Shown here piece after piece: positions 22,286 through 31,796 of a stretch of DNA of 64,000 nucleotides. The notes under the pieces were generated by a model that was not told the DNA's origin, searched no databases, and saw nothing but the letters and a program-made list of their open reading frames with translations. The stretch is from JBPOHE01 sp052035915. Lineage in GTDB: Bacteria; Pseudomonadota; Gammaproteobacteria; Chromatiales; Chromatiaceae. The stretch lies in NCBI GenBank assembly GCA_052035915.1, contig JBPOHE010000001.1, positions 1-64,000 of the forward strand, read 5' to 3'. Both the position numbers and the translations under genes were made by a program. The first letter of the stretch is position 1, and every line of letters starts with the position of its first letter.

Positions 22286-24091
22286 ATGACAGACCTCCAT
22301 CTGATAAGAAATTTTTCCATTATTGCCCATATCGATCACGGCAAATCGACACTGGCCGATCGTTTTATCGAACTCTGCGGTGGACTGAGCGGACGGGAAA
22401 TGGCCGAACAGGTGTTGGATTCCATGGATTTGGAGCGCGAGCGGGGGATCACCATCAAGGCGCAGAGCGTCACCCTCAACTACAGATCCATGGATGGAAC
22501 AGATTATCAGCTCAACTTTATCGACACCCCTGGACACGTGGATTTCTCGTATGAAGTCTCCCGTTCCCTGGCGGCCTGCGAGGGGGCGCTCTTGGTGGTG
22601 GATACCGCCCAGGGTGTGGAGGCCCAGAGCGTGGCCAACTGTTACACGGCGATCGAGCAAGGTCTCGAAGTCCTACCGGTATTGAACAAGATCGATCTGC
22701 CGTCGGCGGATCCAGTCCGCGTGATACGTGAGATCGAGGAGATCATCGGACTCGAAGCCCAGCAGGCGGTACGGGTCAGCGCCAAGACGGGGGAAGGGAT
22801 TCGGGACCTGCTGGAGGCTCTGATCAAGCAGATCCCGCCGCCCCGGGGCGATGGGGACGAGCCGTTGCAGGCCCTGATCATCGATTCCTGGTTCGATCCT
22901 TATCTTGGCGTCATCTCGCTCATCCGGGTGGTCAACGGTGTCCTGCGCCCGCGCGACCGGATCTACCTGATGTCCACCGGGCGAACCTATCAGATCGAGA
23001 AGCTGGGCGTCTTTACCCCCAAGCGCCAGGATCGATCTCTGCTCGGGCCGGGCGAGGTGGGATACGTCGTGGCCGGGGTCAAGGATATCGATGGGGCCCC
23101 GGTGGGGGATACCCTGACCCATACCGATCGCCGGGCCCAGTCGGCCTTGCCGGGATTTCAACAGATCCAGCCGCGGGTGTTCGCCGGTCTCTATCCGGTT
23201 GAATCGGACAGTTACGGAGATCTGCGCGAGGCGTTGCAGAAACTGAGGCTGAACGATGCCTCCCTGTTCTTCGAGCCCGAGACCTCCCAGGCCCTGGGGT
23301 TTGGTTTCCGTTGCGGTTTCCTCGGTATGTTGCACATGGAGATCGTGCAGGAGCGGCTGGAGCGCGAATACGATCTGGACCTCATCTCCACGGCGCCTAC
23401 GGTCATCTATGAGGTGGTGACCACTGATGGCGACCTGGTGCGGATCGAAAATCCGGCGGATCTTCCCGAGGCCACCAAGATCAGCGAGATCCGGGAGCCC
23501 ATCATCGAGGCCAGCATCCTGGTACCCCAGGACCACCTGGGGAATGTCATCAATCTGTGCGTGGAAAAGCGTGGCGTGCAGAAAAACCTGCAATTCCTCG
23601 CCGGTCAGGCCCAACTCACCTATGAATTGCCGCTCAATGAGGTGGTGTTGGACTTTTTCGATCGTTTGAAATCGGTCAGTCGGGGCTATGCGTCCTTCGA
23701 GTACGAACTCAAGCGCTTCAGCTCGGCTTCCTTGGTCAAGCTGGATATCCTGATCAATGGTGATGAGGTCGATGCCCTTTCCCTGATCGTGCACCGCGAC
23801 CACGCCCAGTCACGGGGACGGGAACTCTGCGAGAAGATGCGGGATCTCATCCCGAGACAAATGTTCGAGGTCGCGATTCAGGCCGCCATCGGCAATAAGG
23901 TCATTGCCCGTACCACGGTGAAGGCCTTGCGCAAGAACGTACTGGCCAAATGTTATGGCGGTGATATCACCCGAAAACGCAAACTGCTGGAAAAGCAGAA
24001 AGAAGGCAAGAAACGGATGAAGATGGTGGGTAGGGTGGAGATCCCCCAATCCGCCTTCCTTGCCGTGTTACAAGTTGGCAAAGATAATTGA
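22286..24091 (+). CDS. lepA: Elongation factor 4 (LepA), ribosome back-translocase GTPase
   Basis: Ribosome-binding GTPase. The 601-aa protein has normal length and the LepA order: G1 HIDHGKSTLADRF, switch region RERGITIKAQSV, G3 DTPGHVDFSYE, G4 NKIDLPSADP, and the family-specific C-terminal domain with DITRKRKLLEKQKEGKKRMK near the end. First gene of the lepA-lepB-DUF4845-rnc-era-recO-pdxJ run, all on the plus strand with short gaps. Confidence 0.97.
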   Translation: MTDLHLIRNFSIIAHIDHGKSTLADRFIELCGGLSGREMAEQVLDSMDLERERGITIKAQSVTLNYRSMDGTDYQLNFIDTPGHVDFSYEVSRSLAACEGALLVVDTAQGVEAQSVANCYTAIEQGLEVLPVLNKIDLPSADPVRVIREIEEIIGLEAQQAVRVSAKTGEGIRDLLEALIKQIPPPRGDGDEPLQALIIDSWFDPYLGVISLIRVVNGVLRPRDRIYLMSTGRTYQIEKLGVFTPKRQDRSLLGPGEVGYVVAGVKDIDGAPVGDTLTHTDRRAQSALPGFQQIQPRVFAGLYPVESDSYGDLREALQKLRLNDASLFFEPETSQALGFGFRCGFLGMLHMEIVQERLEREYDLDLISTAPTVIYEVVTTDGDLVRIENPADLPEATKISEIREPIIEASILVPQDHLGNVINLCVEKRGVQKNLQFLAGQAQLTYELPLNEVVLDFFDRLKSVSRGYASFEYELKRFSSASLVKLDILINGDEVDALSLIVHRDHAQSRGRELCEKMRDLIPRQMFEVAIQAAIGNKVIARTTVKALRKNVLAKCYGGDITRKRKLLEKQKEGKKRMKMVGRVEIPQSAFLAVLQVGKDN

Positions 24092-24130
24092 CCGGCGCCT
24101 GGGCGCTGTTAAAGGGATCAAGACACCATC

Positions 24131-24955
24131 ATGCATTTCGATTTTCCCACCATTCTCGTCCTCGCCTGCCTGGTTACCGGCGGTATCTGGCTGATCGACT
24201 CTCTGTTTTTTGCCGCGGCACGACGCCATCGCCTGCCCGGCCCAGGCGAAACCCAGGTCAAGGAGCCTTGGGTGGTCGATTATTCACGCTCCTTTTTCCC
24301 GGTCATCCTCATCGTCTTTTTGGTGCGTTCCTTTCTCATCGAACCCTTCCGCATACCCTCGGGTTCCATGATGCCGACACTCCTGGTCGGCGATTTCATT
24401 CTGGTCAACAAATATGCTTATGGAATCCGCTTGCCGGTGATCAACCGCAAGGTGATTGAACTCGGGGATCCGCAATCCGGGGACGTGATCGTCTTCCGCT
24501 ACCCCGACAATCCGACCATGGATTACATCAAGCGGGTGGTCGGTGTCCCGGGGGATAGGATCGGTTATTGGAACAAGACCCTCTATATCAACGGAAGGCG
24601 TCTCCCCCAGGAAACGGACGGGGTATATCAAGGCGAGGGTGGGGGCGCCCGGGAGACCGGGTCTCTACGTCACTATGAGCAACTCGGGTCGGTCAGGCAC
24701 GCCATTCTGATCAATCCGAAGGCGCCTGATCTGACCCCAGGGTGTAATGTATTACGCCTAGGCGAGTTCGAGGTTCCTCCGGGAAAGTATTTCGTCATGG
24801 GCGACAACCGGGACAACAGCAACGATAGTCGCTGCTGGGGGCTGGTGCCGGACGAGAATATCGTCGGCAAGGCCGTTGGGATCTGGATGAACTGGGATTC
24901 CGCACGTAATGGTTTCCCGATCGCCTGGGATAGGATCGGTCAGGGTATTCACTGA
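24131..24955 (+). CDS. lepB: Signal peptidase I
   Basis: Membrane Ser/Lys protease that removes signal peptides from exported proteins. The 274-aa product has two N-terminal membrane segments (about residues 6-29 and 55-71). The catalytic Ser is S79 in RIPSGSMMPTL and the general-base Lys is K134 in MDYIKRVVGVPGD. The conserved C-terminal box GDNRDNSNDSRCWG is present. It follows lepA by 39 bp, as in many gammaproteobacteria. Confidence 0.97.
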   Translation: MHFDFPTILVLACLVTGGIWLIDSLFFAAARRHRLPGPGETQVKEPWVVDYSRSFFPVILIVFLVRSFLIEPFRIPSGSMMPTLLVGDFILVNKYAYGIRLPVINRKVIELGDPQSGDVIVFRYPDNPTMDYIKRVVGVPGDRIGYWNKTLYINGRRLPQETDGVYQGEGGGARETGSLRHYEQLGSVRHAILINPKAPDLTPGCNVLRLGEFEVPPGKYFVMGDNRDNSNDSRCWGLVPDENIVGKAVGIWMNWDSARNGFPIAWDRIGQGIH

Positions 24956-24981
24956 AAACCAACACAGCTTGGAGATCGACG

Positions 24982-25365
24982 ATGATGCAAAGCAATCCAC
25001 CACGTCACCAGGGTGGCCTGACCTTCATTTCCTGGGTGTTCGTATTGGCTATTTTCGGGTTTTTCGTGCTGCTTGGTCTCAAGTTGTTCCCCATCTATTC
25101 GACCAACTACTCCGTCAGGCAGGCGATGGAGTCGGTGGGGAAGGAGCCGGGTGTCGGCGACAAATCCAATACCCAAGTGATGGACTTGCTCGAGAGTCGG
25201 CTGTATATGAACTATGTACGCGACCTGCCCAAGGACGCGATCAAAATCAAGCGTGACACGGATGGCAGGCGCGTGCTGGAGGCGAACTACGAGGTCAGGG
25301 AAAAGATCATGTTCAATGTCGATGTCATGGTAGCCTTCAATCATAAACACGGGATCGGCAATTGA
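24982..25365 (+). CDS. DUF4845 family membrane protein
   Basis: A 127-aa protein with a single N-terminal membrane segment (about residues 13-37, GGLTFISWVFVLAIFGFFVL) and a small polar domain. By sequence pattern and by position between lepB and rnc it is the DUF4845 protein commonly found there. Its role is unknown. Its stop codon overlaps the TTG start of rnc, so translation is likely coupled. Confidence 0.88.
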   Translation: MMQSNPPRHQGGLTFISWVFVLAIFGFFVLLGLKLFPIYSTNYSVRQAMESVGKEPGVGDKSNTQVMDLLESRLYMNYVRDLPKDAIKIKRDTDGRRVLEANYEVREKIMFNVDVMVAFNHKHGIGN

Positions 25366-26048
25366 GAGAGCCGCTTCCCAGGCTGGCGCAATCGCTCGGC
25401 CATGGTTTTTCCGATCCGGATCTGTTGGAAGGGGCGCTGACCCACCGGAGTGCCGGTTCACGAAATAACGAGAGGTTGGAATTTCTCGGCGATGCCATCC
25501 TGAGTTTCCTCATCGCCGAAGAACTCTACGCCAAATTCCCCCAGGCCGACGAGGGGCAACTCAGCCGTCTGCGCGCCCTTCTGGTGGGTAAGGAACCCTT
25601 GGTGGGCATGGCGCGGGAATTGAATCTGGGCGCCTATCTCAATCTTGGTGCCGGAGAGCTGAGAAGCGGTGGCCAGTCGCGGGATTCCATTCTGGCGGAT
25701 GCCTTTGAGGCGGTGATTGCCGCCGTCTATCTGGATGGAGGGCTGGGGGCCTGTCGCCGGCTGGTGCAGGATCTTTTTTGCGCCCCGCTGGAAAAGCTTC
25801 GGCTCGATTTGGTCATCAAGGATCCCAAGACCCAGCTACAAGAATACCTCCAGGGTCGCAAATTGGCCTTGCCCTTGTACAGCGTGGTGGCCATCGCGGG
25901 CAATCAGCATGCCCAGGAATTCAGTGTCCGCTGTCTGCTCGAAGACCTCGGACAGGAGACCCTGGGGCATGGGAGCAGCCGTCGGCGGGCGGAACAGGCG
26001 GCCGCCCAAGCCATGTTGTATCAACTGAGGATCCAGTCCCATGCCTGA
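25362..26048 (+). CDS. rnc: Ribonuclease III
   Basis: Endonuclease that cuts double-stranded RNA, including rRNA precursors. The 228-aa product carries the signature ERLEFLGDAILSF, the downstream catalytic acidic DAFEAVIAAVYLDGG, and a C-terminal dsRNA-binding domain (DPKTQLQEYLQG, HGSSRRRAEQAAAQAML). The only reasonable start is a TTG at 25362 overlapping the stop of the upstream gene. The end overlaps era by 8 bp. Confidence 0.96.
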   Translation: MREPLPRLAQSLGHGFSDPDLLEGALTHRSAGSRNNERLEFLGDAILSFLIAEELYAKFPQADEGQLSRLRALLVGKEPLVGMARELNLGAYLNLGAGELRSGGQSRDSILADAFEAVIAAVYLDGGLGACRRLVQDLFCAPLEKLRLDLVIKDPKTQLQEYLQGRKLALPLYSVVAIAGNQHAQEFSVRCLLEDLGQETLGHGSSRRRAEQAAAQAMLYQLRIQSHA

Positions 26049-26931
26049 TCACCGTTGCGGCTATGTCGCCATTATCGGTCGACCCAATGTCGGCAAATCG
26101 ACCTTGATGAATCGTCTGCTCGGCCAAAAGCTGGCGATCACCGCCCACAAACCCCAGACCACCAGGCATAACCTGCTGGGGATCAAAACCCTGGAACAAG
26201 GCCAGATCCTCTATGTCGATACCCCAGGGAGGCATCAGCGGGGAGATTCCGCCCTCAACAGATATTTGAACCGTGCCGCCGAATCCATGGTGCAGGATGT
26301 GGATCTGGTGGTCTTCGTCATCGAGGCCCTGCGTTGGACCGCCGAGGACCAGGCGGTATTGGATAACCTGGCCCAGGCCGGGGCCAAGGTGGTGTTGGCG
26401 ATCAACAAGATCGACCGACTGGGGGATAAAACCAGGTTGTTGCCTTTCCTCAACGACATGGGGGAACGCTACGACTTTGCCGCCCTGGTGCCCATCTCGG
26501 CGCAGAAAGGGAAAAATCTTCAGGCGCTGCAAGCCGTGGTGTTGGAACATCTGCCCTTGGGTGAGGCGGTCTTTCCGGAAGACCAGATCACCGATCGCCC
26601 GGAACGCTTTTTTGCCGCCGAACTGGTGCGGGAACAACTCACCCGGCGTTATGGCGAAGAATTGCCTTATGCCGTATCCGTGGAGATCGAACACTTCGAG
26701 GAAGTCGGACAACTGTACCGGATCAGCGCCCTGATCTGGGTCGAGCGGCCCGGACAGAAAAAGATCATCATCGGCCAGGATGGAGCGGCGCTCAAGGAAG
26801 TGGCCACTTTGGCCCGGCTGGAGATGGAGCGGATGTTTGAACACCGAGTCTTTCTCAGCCTCTGGGTGAAGGTGAAAAAAAGTTGGTCCAGCGACGAGGC
26901 GAGCCTGTCCCGCCTCGGTTATCGACTTTGA
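26041..26931 (+). CDS. era: Ribosome-assembly GTPase Era
   Basis: GTPase that binds 16S rRNA during small-subunit assembly. The 296-aa protein shows G1 GRPNVGKSTLMNRLLGQK, the switch region KPQTTRHNLLGI, G3 DTPGRH, G4 NKIDRL, and a C-terminal KH domain (KKIIIGQDGAALKEVATLAR). It overlaps rnc by 8 bp, the usual rnc-era pair. Confidence 0.97.
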   Translation: MPDHRCGYVAIIGRPNVGKSTLMNRLLGQKLAITAHKPQTTRHNLLGIKTLEQGQILYVDTPGRHQRGDSALNRYLNRAAESMVQDVDLVVFVIEALRWTAEDQAVLDNLAQAGAKVVLAINKIDRLGDKTRLLPFLNDMGERYDFAALVPISAQKGKNLQALQAVVLEHLPLGEAVFPEDQITDRPERFFAAELVREQLTRRYGEELPYAVSVEIEHFEEVGQLYRISALIWVERPGQKKIIIGQDGAALKEVATLARLEMERMFEHRVFLSLWVKVKKSWSSDEASLSRLGYRL

Positions 26932-27010
26932 CGCCCGCCGGTTCCGGTCTCTGGTTTGTCTGACGACAGCGGGGCGGGCTTGGTCGGTGAGCATGAGTGC
27001 CTGAGTGACC

Positions 27011-27727
27011 ATGGCGAGCCTGCAGCCGCTGCAAAGACACTTCGTTCTGCACTCACGCCCTTTTTCCAATACCAGTCTGCTGCTCGAACTCCTGTCCGCC
27101 GAAGGTGTGCGTTTCCCCGCCGTCGCCAAAGGGGTCAAAGGCCAGGGATCGAGAACCCAGGGACTGTTGCAACCCTTCCGCCCCCTGCTGCTGGAGGTAC
27201 GTGGCCGGGGCGAGGTACGCACCCTGATACGCATCGAGCCGGGCGGGCCGCCGATCGCCTTACTCGGACGTCGCCTCTACTGTGGGATCTATATCAATGA
27301 GCTGTTGGTGAGACTGCTCGGGCGCAACGACGGCCACGCCAAGCTGATGTCGCTCTATGAAGAGACCCTCGGCGCCTTGGTCAGCGGGGAAGAGATCGAA
27401 TCCCCTTTACGCCGCTTCGAGATCGGTCTGCTCGGTATCCTGGGGTATGGACTGATCCTCGATCATGACGCCCTGACCGGTCTCAGGGTAGCGCCAGAGG
27501 CGAGCTATGAATATCGGTTGGAGCTGGGGCCCGTGCTGGTGGACAATCCGGGAACAGGCGGACGGCACCTCAGTGGCCGGACCCTGCTGAACCTGGCCTC
27601 GGGAGAACCCCTGCTGCCGGTGGCCAGACGGGAGGCGCGGACCTTGATGCGCCGCGTCCTGGGCCACTATCTTGGCGACAAGCCATTGAAGAGCCGGGAA
27701 CTCTTTCAACACTTCGGCGGCCTGTAA
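27011..27727 (+). CDS. recO: DNA repair protein RecO
   Basis: Recombination mediator that helps load RecA at gaps with RecR. The 238-aa product opens LQRHFVLHSRPFSNTSLLLE, the typical RecO OB-fold start, and continues with FPAVAKGVKGQGS and the mid-protein NELLVRLLGRND. The zinc cysteines seen in some RecO proteins are absent, as is common in gammaproteobacteria. I prefer the ATG at 27011; a GTG at 27005 is also in frame. It is followed 57 bp later by pdxJ. Confidence 0.92.
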   Translation: MASLQPLQRHFVLHSRPFSNTSLLLELLSAEGVRFPAVAKGVKGQGSRTQGLLQPFRPLLLEVRGRGEVRTLIRIEPGGPPIALLGRRLYCGIYINELLVRLLGRNDGHAKLMSLYEETLGALVSGEEIESPLRRFEIGLLGILGYGLILDHDALTGLRVAPEASYEYRLELGPVLVDNPGTGGRHLSGRTLLNLASGEPLLPVARREARTLMRRVLGHYLGDKPLKSRELFQHFGGL

Positions 27728-27784
27728 TACCATCCCAGCGCCTGCCCCCTGGCCAGGCCCCTATCCCGCAACGAGCAGAATTGC

Positions 27785-28543
27785 ATGACCGAACAGAGCG
27801 AAATCTTATTGGGGGTCAATATCGACCATGTCGCCACCCTGAGACAGGCCAGGGGGACGCGCTACCCGGAACCGATCCAGGCCGCCTTGGTGGCCGAGGA
27901 GGCCGGGGCGGATTCCATCACCCTCCATCTGCGTGAAGACCGGCGGCATGTCCAGGAACGGGATGTGCGCATGCTGGCGGAGATCCTGCAAACCCGCATG
28001 AATCTGGAGATGGCGGCCACCCGGGCCATGCTGGATTTCGTCTCGAACCTTCGCCCGGCCGACTGTTGCCTGGTGCCGGAACGGCGGGCGGAACTCACCA
28101 CCGAGGGTGGTCTGGATGTGGCGGCCAATCTGCCCGCGCTCCAGGAATATTGCTCGGCCCTGAAGGAACAGGGTATCCGCGTCTCCCTCTTCATCGACGC
28201 CGATCACCGCCAGATCGAGGCGGCGGCGGCGAGCGGCGCCCCCGTCATCGAGATCCATACCGGACATTATGCCGATGCCCCCAGCCGTGACCTCGCCACC
28301 CAGGAGCTACAGAAAATCCGCACCGCCGTGCGTCTGGCCATGGATCTCGGACTGGTGGTGCATGCCGGGCACGGACTGAACTATCACAACGTCCAGGCCA
28401 TTACCGCCATCTCTGGGATACGGGAATTGAACATCGGCCATGCCATCATCGCCCGGGCCTTGTTTCAGGGCCTGGGTCCCGCGGTACGGGAAATGAAGCG
28501 GCTGATGAATCCTGTGCTTTTTATCGAGAACCGAGGACGCTGA
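27785..28543 (+). CDS. pdxJ: Pyridoxine 5'-phosphate synthase
   Basis: Last ring-closing step of de novo vitamin B6 synthesis, joining 3-amino-2-oxopropyl phosphate and deoxyxylulose 5-phosphate. The 252-aa TIM-barrel protein shows GVNIDHVATLRQARGTRYPE, DSITLHLREDRRHVQ, RVSLFIDADH, IEIHTGHYAD and HAGHGLNYHNV. acpS often follows pdxJ, but here cysM begins directly after the pdxJ stop. Confidence 0.96.
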   Translation: MTEQSEILLGVNIDHVATLRQARGTRYPEPIQAALVAEEAGADSITLHLREDRRHVQERDVRMLAEILQTRMNLEMAATRAMLDFVSNLRPADCCLVPERRAELTTEGGLDVAANLPALQEYCSALKEQGIRVSLFIDADHRQIEAAAASGAPVIEIHTGHYADAPSRDLATQELQKIRTAVRLAMDLGLVVHAGHGLNYHNVQAITAISGIRELNIGHAIIARALFQGLGPAVREMKRLMNPVLFIENRGR

Positions 28544-29439
28544 GTGGACAGATCCTTTCCCCTGATCGACGACTGTGTCGGCAACACCCCTTTGGTGCAA
28601 TTGCAACGGCTGCCGGGTGATACCAGCAATCGCCTGCTGGTGAAACTCGAAGGCAACAACCCGGCCGGTTCGGTCAAGGATCGTCCGGCCCTGAGCATGA
28701 TCAAGCGCGCCGAGGCGAGAGGCGAGATCGCGCCGGGAGATACCCTGATCGAGGCTACCAGCGGCAACACCGGTATCGCCCTCGCCATGGCGGCGGCCAT
28801 GCGGGGCTATCGCCTGGTGCTCATCATGCCGGAACACATGAGTCTGGAGCGTCGCGCCTCGATGCGCGCCTATGGCGCCGAGATCCGGCTCACGCCCAAG
28901 GACGGCGGCATGGAGGCGGCCATCGACCTGGCGCGGCGGATGGAGGCCGAGGGTGAAGGCCGGGTGCTGGATCAGTTCGCCAACCCGGACAATCCCCTGG
29001 CCCATTACCAGGGCACCGGACCGGAAATCTGGCGCGATACCGGCGGCGGCGTCACCCACTTTGTCAGCGCCATGGGGACACCGGCACCATCATGGGCACT
29101 TCCAGATATCTGAAGGAGCAGAATCCCGAGATCCAGATCATCGGCGTGCAGCCGGCGGATGGGGCCAGTATCCCCGGCATCCGGCGCTGGCCGGTGGAAT
29201 ATCTGCCCAAGATCTATGATCCCAACCGGGTCGATCGTCTTATCGACGTCACCCAGGAGGAGGCCGAGGAGACGGCGCGGGCGCTGGCCGCCCGGGAAGG
29301 GATCTTCGCCGGCATCTCCTCCGGCGGGGCGGTGGCCGCCGCCCTCAGACTCTCTCGGGAGGTGGAACAGGCGGTCATCGTCGCCATTATCTGCGATCGC
29401 GGCGACCGCTATCTTTCCACCGGCGTCTTTCGTGCCTGA
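28544..29439 (+). pseudogene. cysM: Cysteine synthase B, interrupted by a one-base frameshift
   Basis: CysM makes cysteine from O-acetylserine and sulfide or thiosulfate. The first part (GTG at 28544) has the PLP lysine K45 in PAGSVKDRPALS and the phosphate-binding TSGNTG. Near 29080 the frame breaks: the family's SAMGTTGTIMGTSRYL is split between SAMG in one frame and TGTIMGTSRYLKEQ in the +2 frame, as if one base were missing in ATGGGGACACCGGC. The rest is intact (GIFAGISSGGA, GDRYLSTGVF). Reconstructed length is about 298 aa. It may be a sequencing or assembly error rather than a dead gene, because no other decay is visible. Confidence 0.9.
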
Positions 29440-29448
29440 GATGGCCGC

Positions 29449-30783
29449 ATGAGCCGAAACCGAGCCAAAAAGCTGCCGACCGAACCCATGGTGGCGGAGA
29501 TCGAATCCTTCTCCCCCGATGGTCGCGGTGTGGCCCATATCGAGGGCAAGGCGGTATTCATCCATGGCGCCCTCCCCGGGGAGGAGGTGAGTTTTCTCCT
29601 CAGCGGACGCCATCGGCGCTATGACGAAGGCGTGGTGCAGGAGGTATTGCGGGCCTCCCCGGACCGAACCGAGCCGCGTTGCCCCCACTTCGGGCTCTGC
29701 GGCGGCTGTAGTCTGCAACACATGCGGGACGAGGCGCAGATCCGCGCCAAAGAGGAGAGCCTGATCCAATCCCTACAGCGAATCGGCAAGGTGAACCCGG
29801 AGCAGGTCCTGCCGCCGCTGACCGCCTCCGCAACCTGGGGCTACCGATCCCGGGCCAGGCTCGGGGTCAAGCATGTCCACAAAAAGGGGCGGGTGCTGGT
29901 GGGATTTCATGAGCGAGGTAGCTCCTTCATCGCCGATCTGTCGCGTTGCGAGATCCTGCCTCCCCGCATCGGCTACTTGCTCGAACCCCTGGCGCGTTTG
30001 GTGGAAAGCCTTTCCATCGCCGATCAGATCCCCCAGATCGAGGTGGCGCTGGGCGATGAGGTGGGTGCCCTGGTGTTCCGCCTGCTGGTGCCGCCACGCC
30101 CGGAGGATCTCGCGGCCCTGCGCGCCTTCGGCGAGGCGCATGAGCTGGAGATCTCCATCCAGGAAGGTGGACCGGAGAGCATCCGTCCCTTGGTCGAGTC
30201 TCCGCGCGAGCTTGCCTATCGCCTGCCTGAAGCCGGGGTGGAGATCCGCTTCCGCCCCACCGACTTCACCCAGGTGAACCCTGGCCTCAACCGGCTCATG
30301 GTCGAACAGGCCAGGCGCTTGCTGGATCCCCAGGCGGATGAGCGGCTACTGGATCTGTTCTGCGGCCTGGGGAATTTCACCCTGCCCCTGGCCCGGTGCT
30401 GTGAACGGGTAGTCGGGGTGGAGATGGAGCCCGGTCTGGTGCAGCGCGCCCGGGAGAATGCCGAGCGGAATGGCGTCCAGAATGCTGAATTTTTCGCCGC
30501 CAATCTCTATGCGCCCCTTGACTCGGCCCCTTGGCTGGCCTCCAGGTTCGACAAGGCCCTGCTCGACCCACCGCGTTCCGGGGCCTTCGAGATCCTGGAA
30601 CGACTGCCCAAGCTCGGCATCAGGCGTGTCCTCTATGTCTCCTGTTATCCGTCCACCCTGGCCCGGGATGCGGGGGTCTTGGTCAACAGCCTGGGCTATC
30701 GGCTCCGCCTGGCGGGGGTGATGGATATGTTCCCTCACACCTCCCATGTCGAGTCCATGGCCCTGTTCGAGCGTCCCCGCTGA
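29449..30783 (+). CDS. rlmD: 23S rRNA (uracil-1939-C5)-methyltransferase
   Basis: Makes m5U at position 1939 of 23S rRNA. The 444-aa protein has an N-terminal TRAM domain (EIESFSPDGRGVAHIEGKAV), 4Fe-4S cysteines C78, C84, C87 and C167, the SAM-binding LLDLFCGLGNFTLPLA, the DPPRSG motif and the nucleophile C399 in YVSCYPSTLARD. It starts 9 bp after cysM. Confidence 0.95.
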   Translation: MSRNRAKKLPTEPMVAEIESFSPDGRGVAHIEGKAVFIHGALPGEEVSFLLSGRHRRYDEGVVQEVLRASPDRTEPRCPHFGLCGGCSLQHMRDEAQIRAKEESLIQSLQRIGKVNPEQVLPPLTASATWGYRSRARLGVKHVHKKGRVLVGFHERGSSFIADLSRCEILPPRIGYLLEPLARLVESLSIADQIPQIEVALGDEVGALVFRLLVPPRPEDLAALRAFGEAHELEISIQEGGPESIRPLVESPRELAYRLPEAGVEIRFRPTDFTQVNPGLNRLMVEQARRLLDPQADERLLDLFCGLGNFTLPLARCCERVVGVEMEPGLVQRARENAERNGVQNAEFFAANLYAPLDSAPWLASRFDKALLDPPRSGAFEILERLPKLGIRRVLYVSCYPSTLARDAGVLVNSLGYRLRLAGVMDMFPHTSHVESMALFERPR

Positions 30784-30804
30784 ATCCGGGGGCCTGGCCC
30801 AAAG

Positions 30805-31374
30805 ATGACGGCCTCTCTGTTGAATACCCCTATCGTTACCGAGCGCTTACTGCTGCGCGCCTTGGTCGCCGGCGATGCGGCGGACCTGGCCGCCCTGGCG
30901 GGGGACAAGCGTGTCGCCGACACCATGATCTCCCTGCCCCATCCATATACCCTGGACTATGCCCAGAGTTGGATCGAACTCTGCCATGAACAAGTGCGGA
31001 CCGGGAAGGCGGTCCATTTCGCCCTCATCGCCCATCAGGGTGGGGAGCTGCTGGGCGCGGCCGGCATCCGGGCCATCGAACTTGAACACGAACAGGCCGA
31101 ACTCAGCTTTTGGCTCGGTCACGCTTGGTGGGGCCAGGGTCTGGCTACCGAAGCCACGGGCCGATTGCTGGAACTCGCTTTTACCCGCCTCGGGCTGAAT
31201 CGGATCTACGCCTACCAGATGGCCCGCAACAGCCGTTCCGCCGGGGTGCTGAGGCGTATCGGGATGCGGCGGGAAGGTCTGTTGCGGCAGCGGGTGAAGA
31301 AATGGGGCCAATTCGAGGATGTCTACCTCTGGGCGGAAGTTCGCCAGGATTGGGCCGCGGAACGGGAAGGGTGA
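30805..31374 (+). CDS. GNAT-family acetyltransferase (RimJ/RimL-like)
   Basis: A 189-aa single-domain GNAT. It opens with TERLLLRALVAGDAADLAAL, and has the acetyl-CoA loop WWGQGLATEATGRLLELAF and the C-terminal NRIYAYQMARNSRSAGVLRR-type stretch of RimJ/RimL N-terminal acetyltransferases. The substrate cannot be named; ribosomal or other protein N termini are the family norm. Last gene of the plus-strand run before the accessory island. Confidence 0.88.
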   Translation: MTASLLNTPIVTERLLLRALVAGDAADLAALAGDKRVADTMISLPHPYTLDYAQSWIELCHEQVRTGKAVHFALIAHQGGELLGAAGIRAIELEHEQAELSFWLGHAWWGQGLATEATGRLLELAFTRLGLNRIYAYQMARNSRSAGVLRRIGMRREGLLRQRVKKWGQFEDVYLWAEVRQDWAAEREG

Positions 31375-31471
31375 CCAGGAAGCGCCTGACCCTGAGATGG
31401 GTTCAGCCAGAAGATGAGGTTATCCACGAAAGACAGGGGAGCCGTCAAGATCGATTCTTCTGCTTCCGGCG

Positions 31472-31595
31472 TCCCGGGCCTGGACGTTTTTGTTCGGTTT
31501 TTCGTTCTTCTATCGAGAACAATGCCTTTAATTCCGATGTATTGTTCTCGAAAAAAGAACAAAAATGAGCCATTTTTTGCCCAGGCCCGGAACCG
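31472..31595. repeat. Twin-palindrome intergenic element, copy 4
   Basis: Bounded by CCCGGGCCTGG and CCAGGCCCGGAACC, a good inverted match. The palindromes are TCGTTCT-N7-AGAACAA starting at 31502 and TTGTTCT-N7-AGAACAA starting at 31542, 40 bp apart. It is about 100 bp after the GNAT gene and 33 bp before the first copy of the response-regulator duplication. Confidence 0.82.
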
Positions 31596-31627
31596 CTCGG
31601 TGTCATATCGGCGCCTGTCGGCTCTGT

Positions 31628-31796
31628 CTTGCCGCGACGGATTCGGGGTCTGAACCCGAGCCAGACCAGGATACAATGTATCCAGCAAGGGGATTCCGCT
31701 CTCTTTCCCAAACACAGCCGAGGCGGTACGGAACAAGCCATGCACATCCTGATCGTCGAGGATAATCCGGACCTGGTGGCGAACCTTGCCGATTTC
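31628..31796 (+). repeat. Direct repeat, left copy: response-regulator upstream region and first 19 codons
   Basis: These 169 bp match 34756-34931 with only a few substitutions and one 7-base difference (the right copy has GGCCAGGAACCAGG where this has GACCAGG). The repeat includes the promoter region and codons 1-19 of the response regulator at 34875. Homology stops abruptly after GCCGATTTC. Together the copies bracket about 2.96 kb of foreign-looking DNA. Confidence 0.92.
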
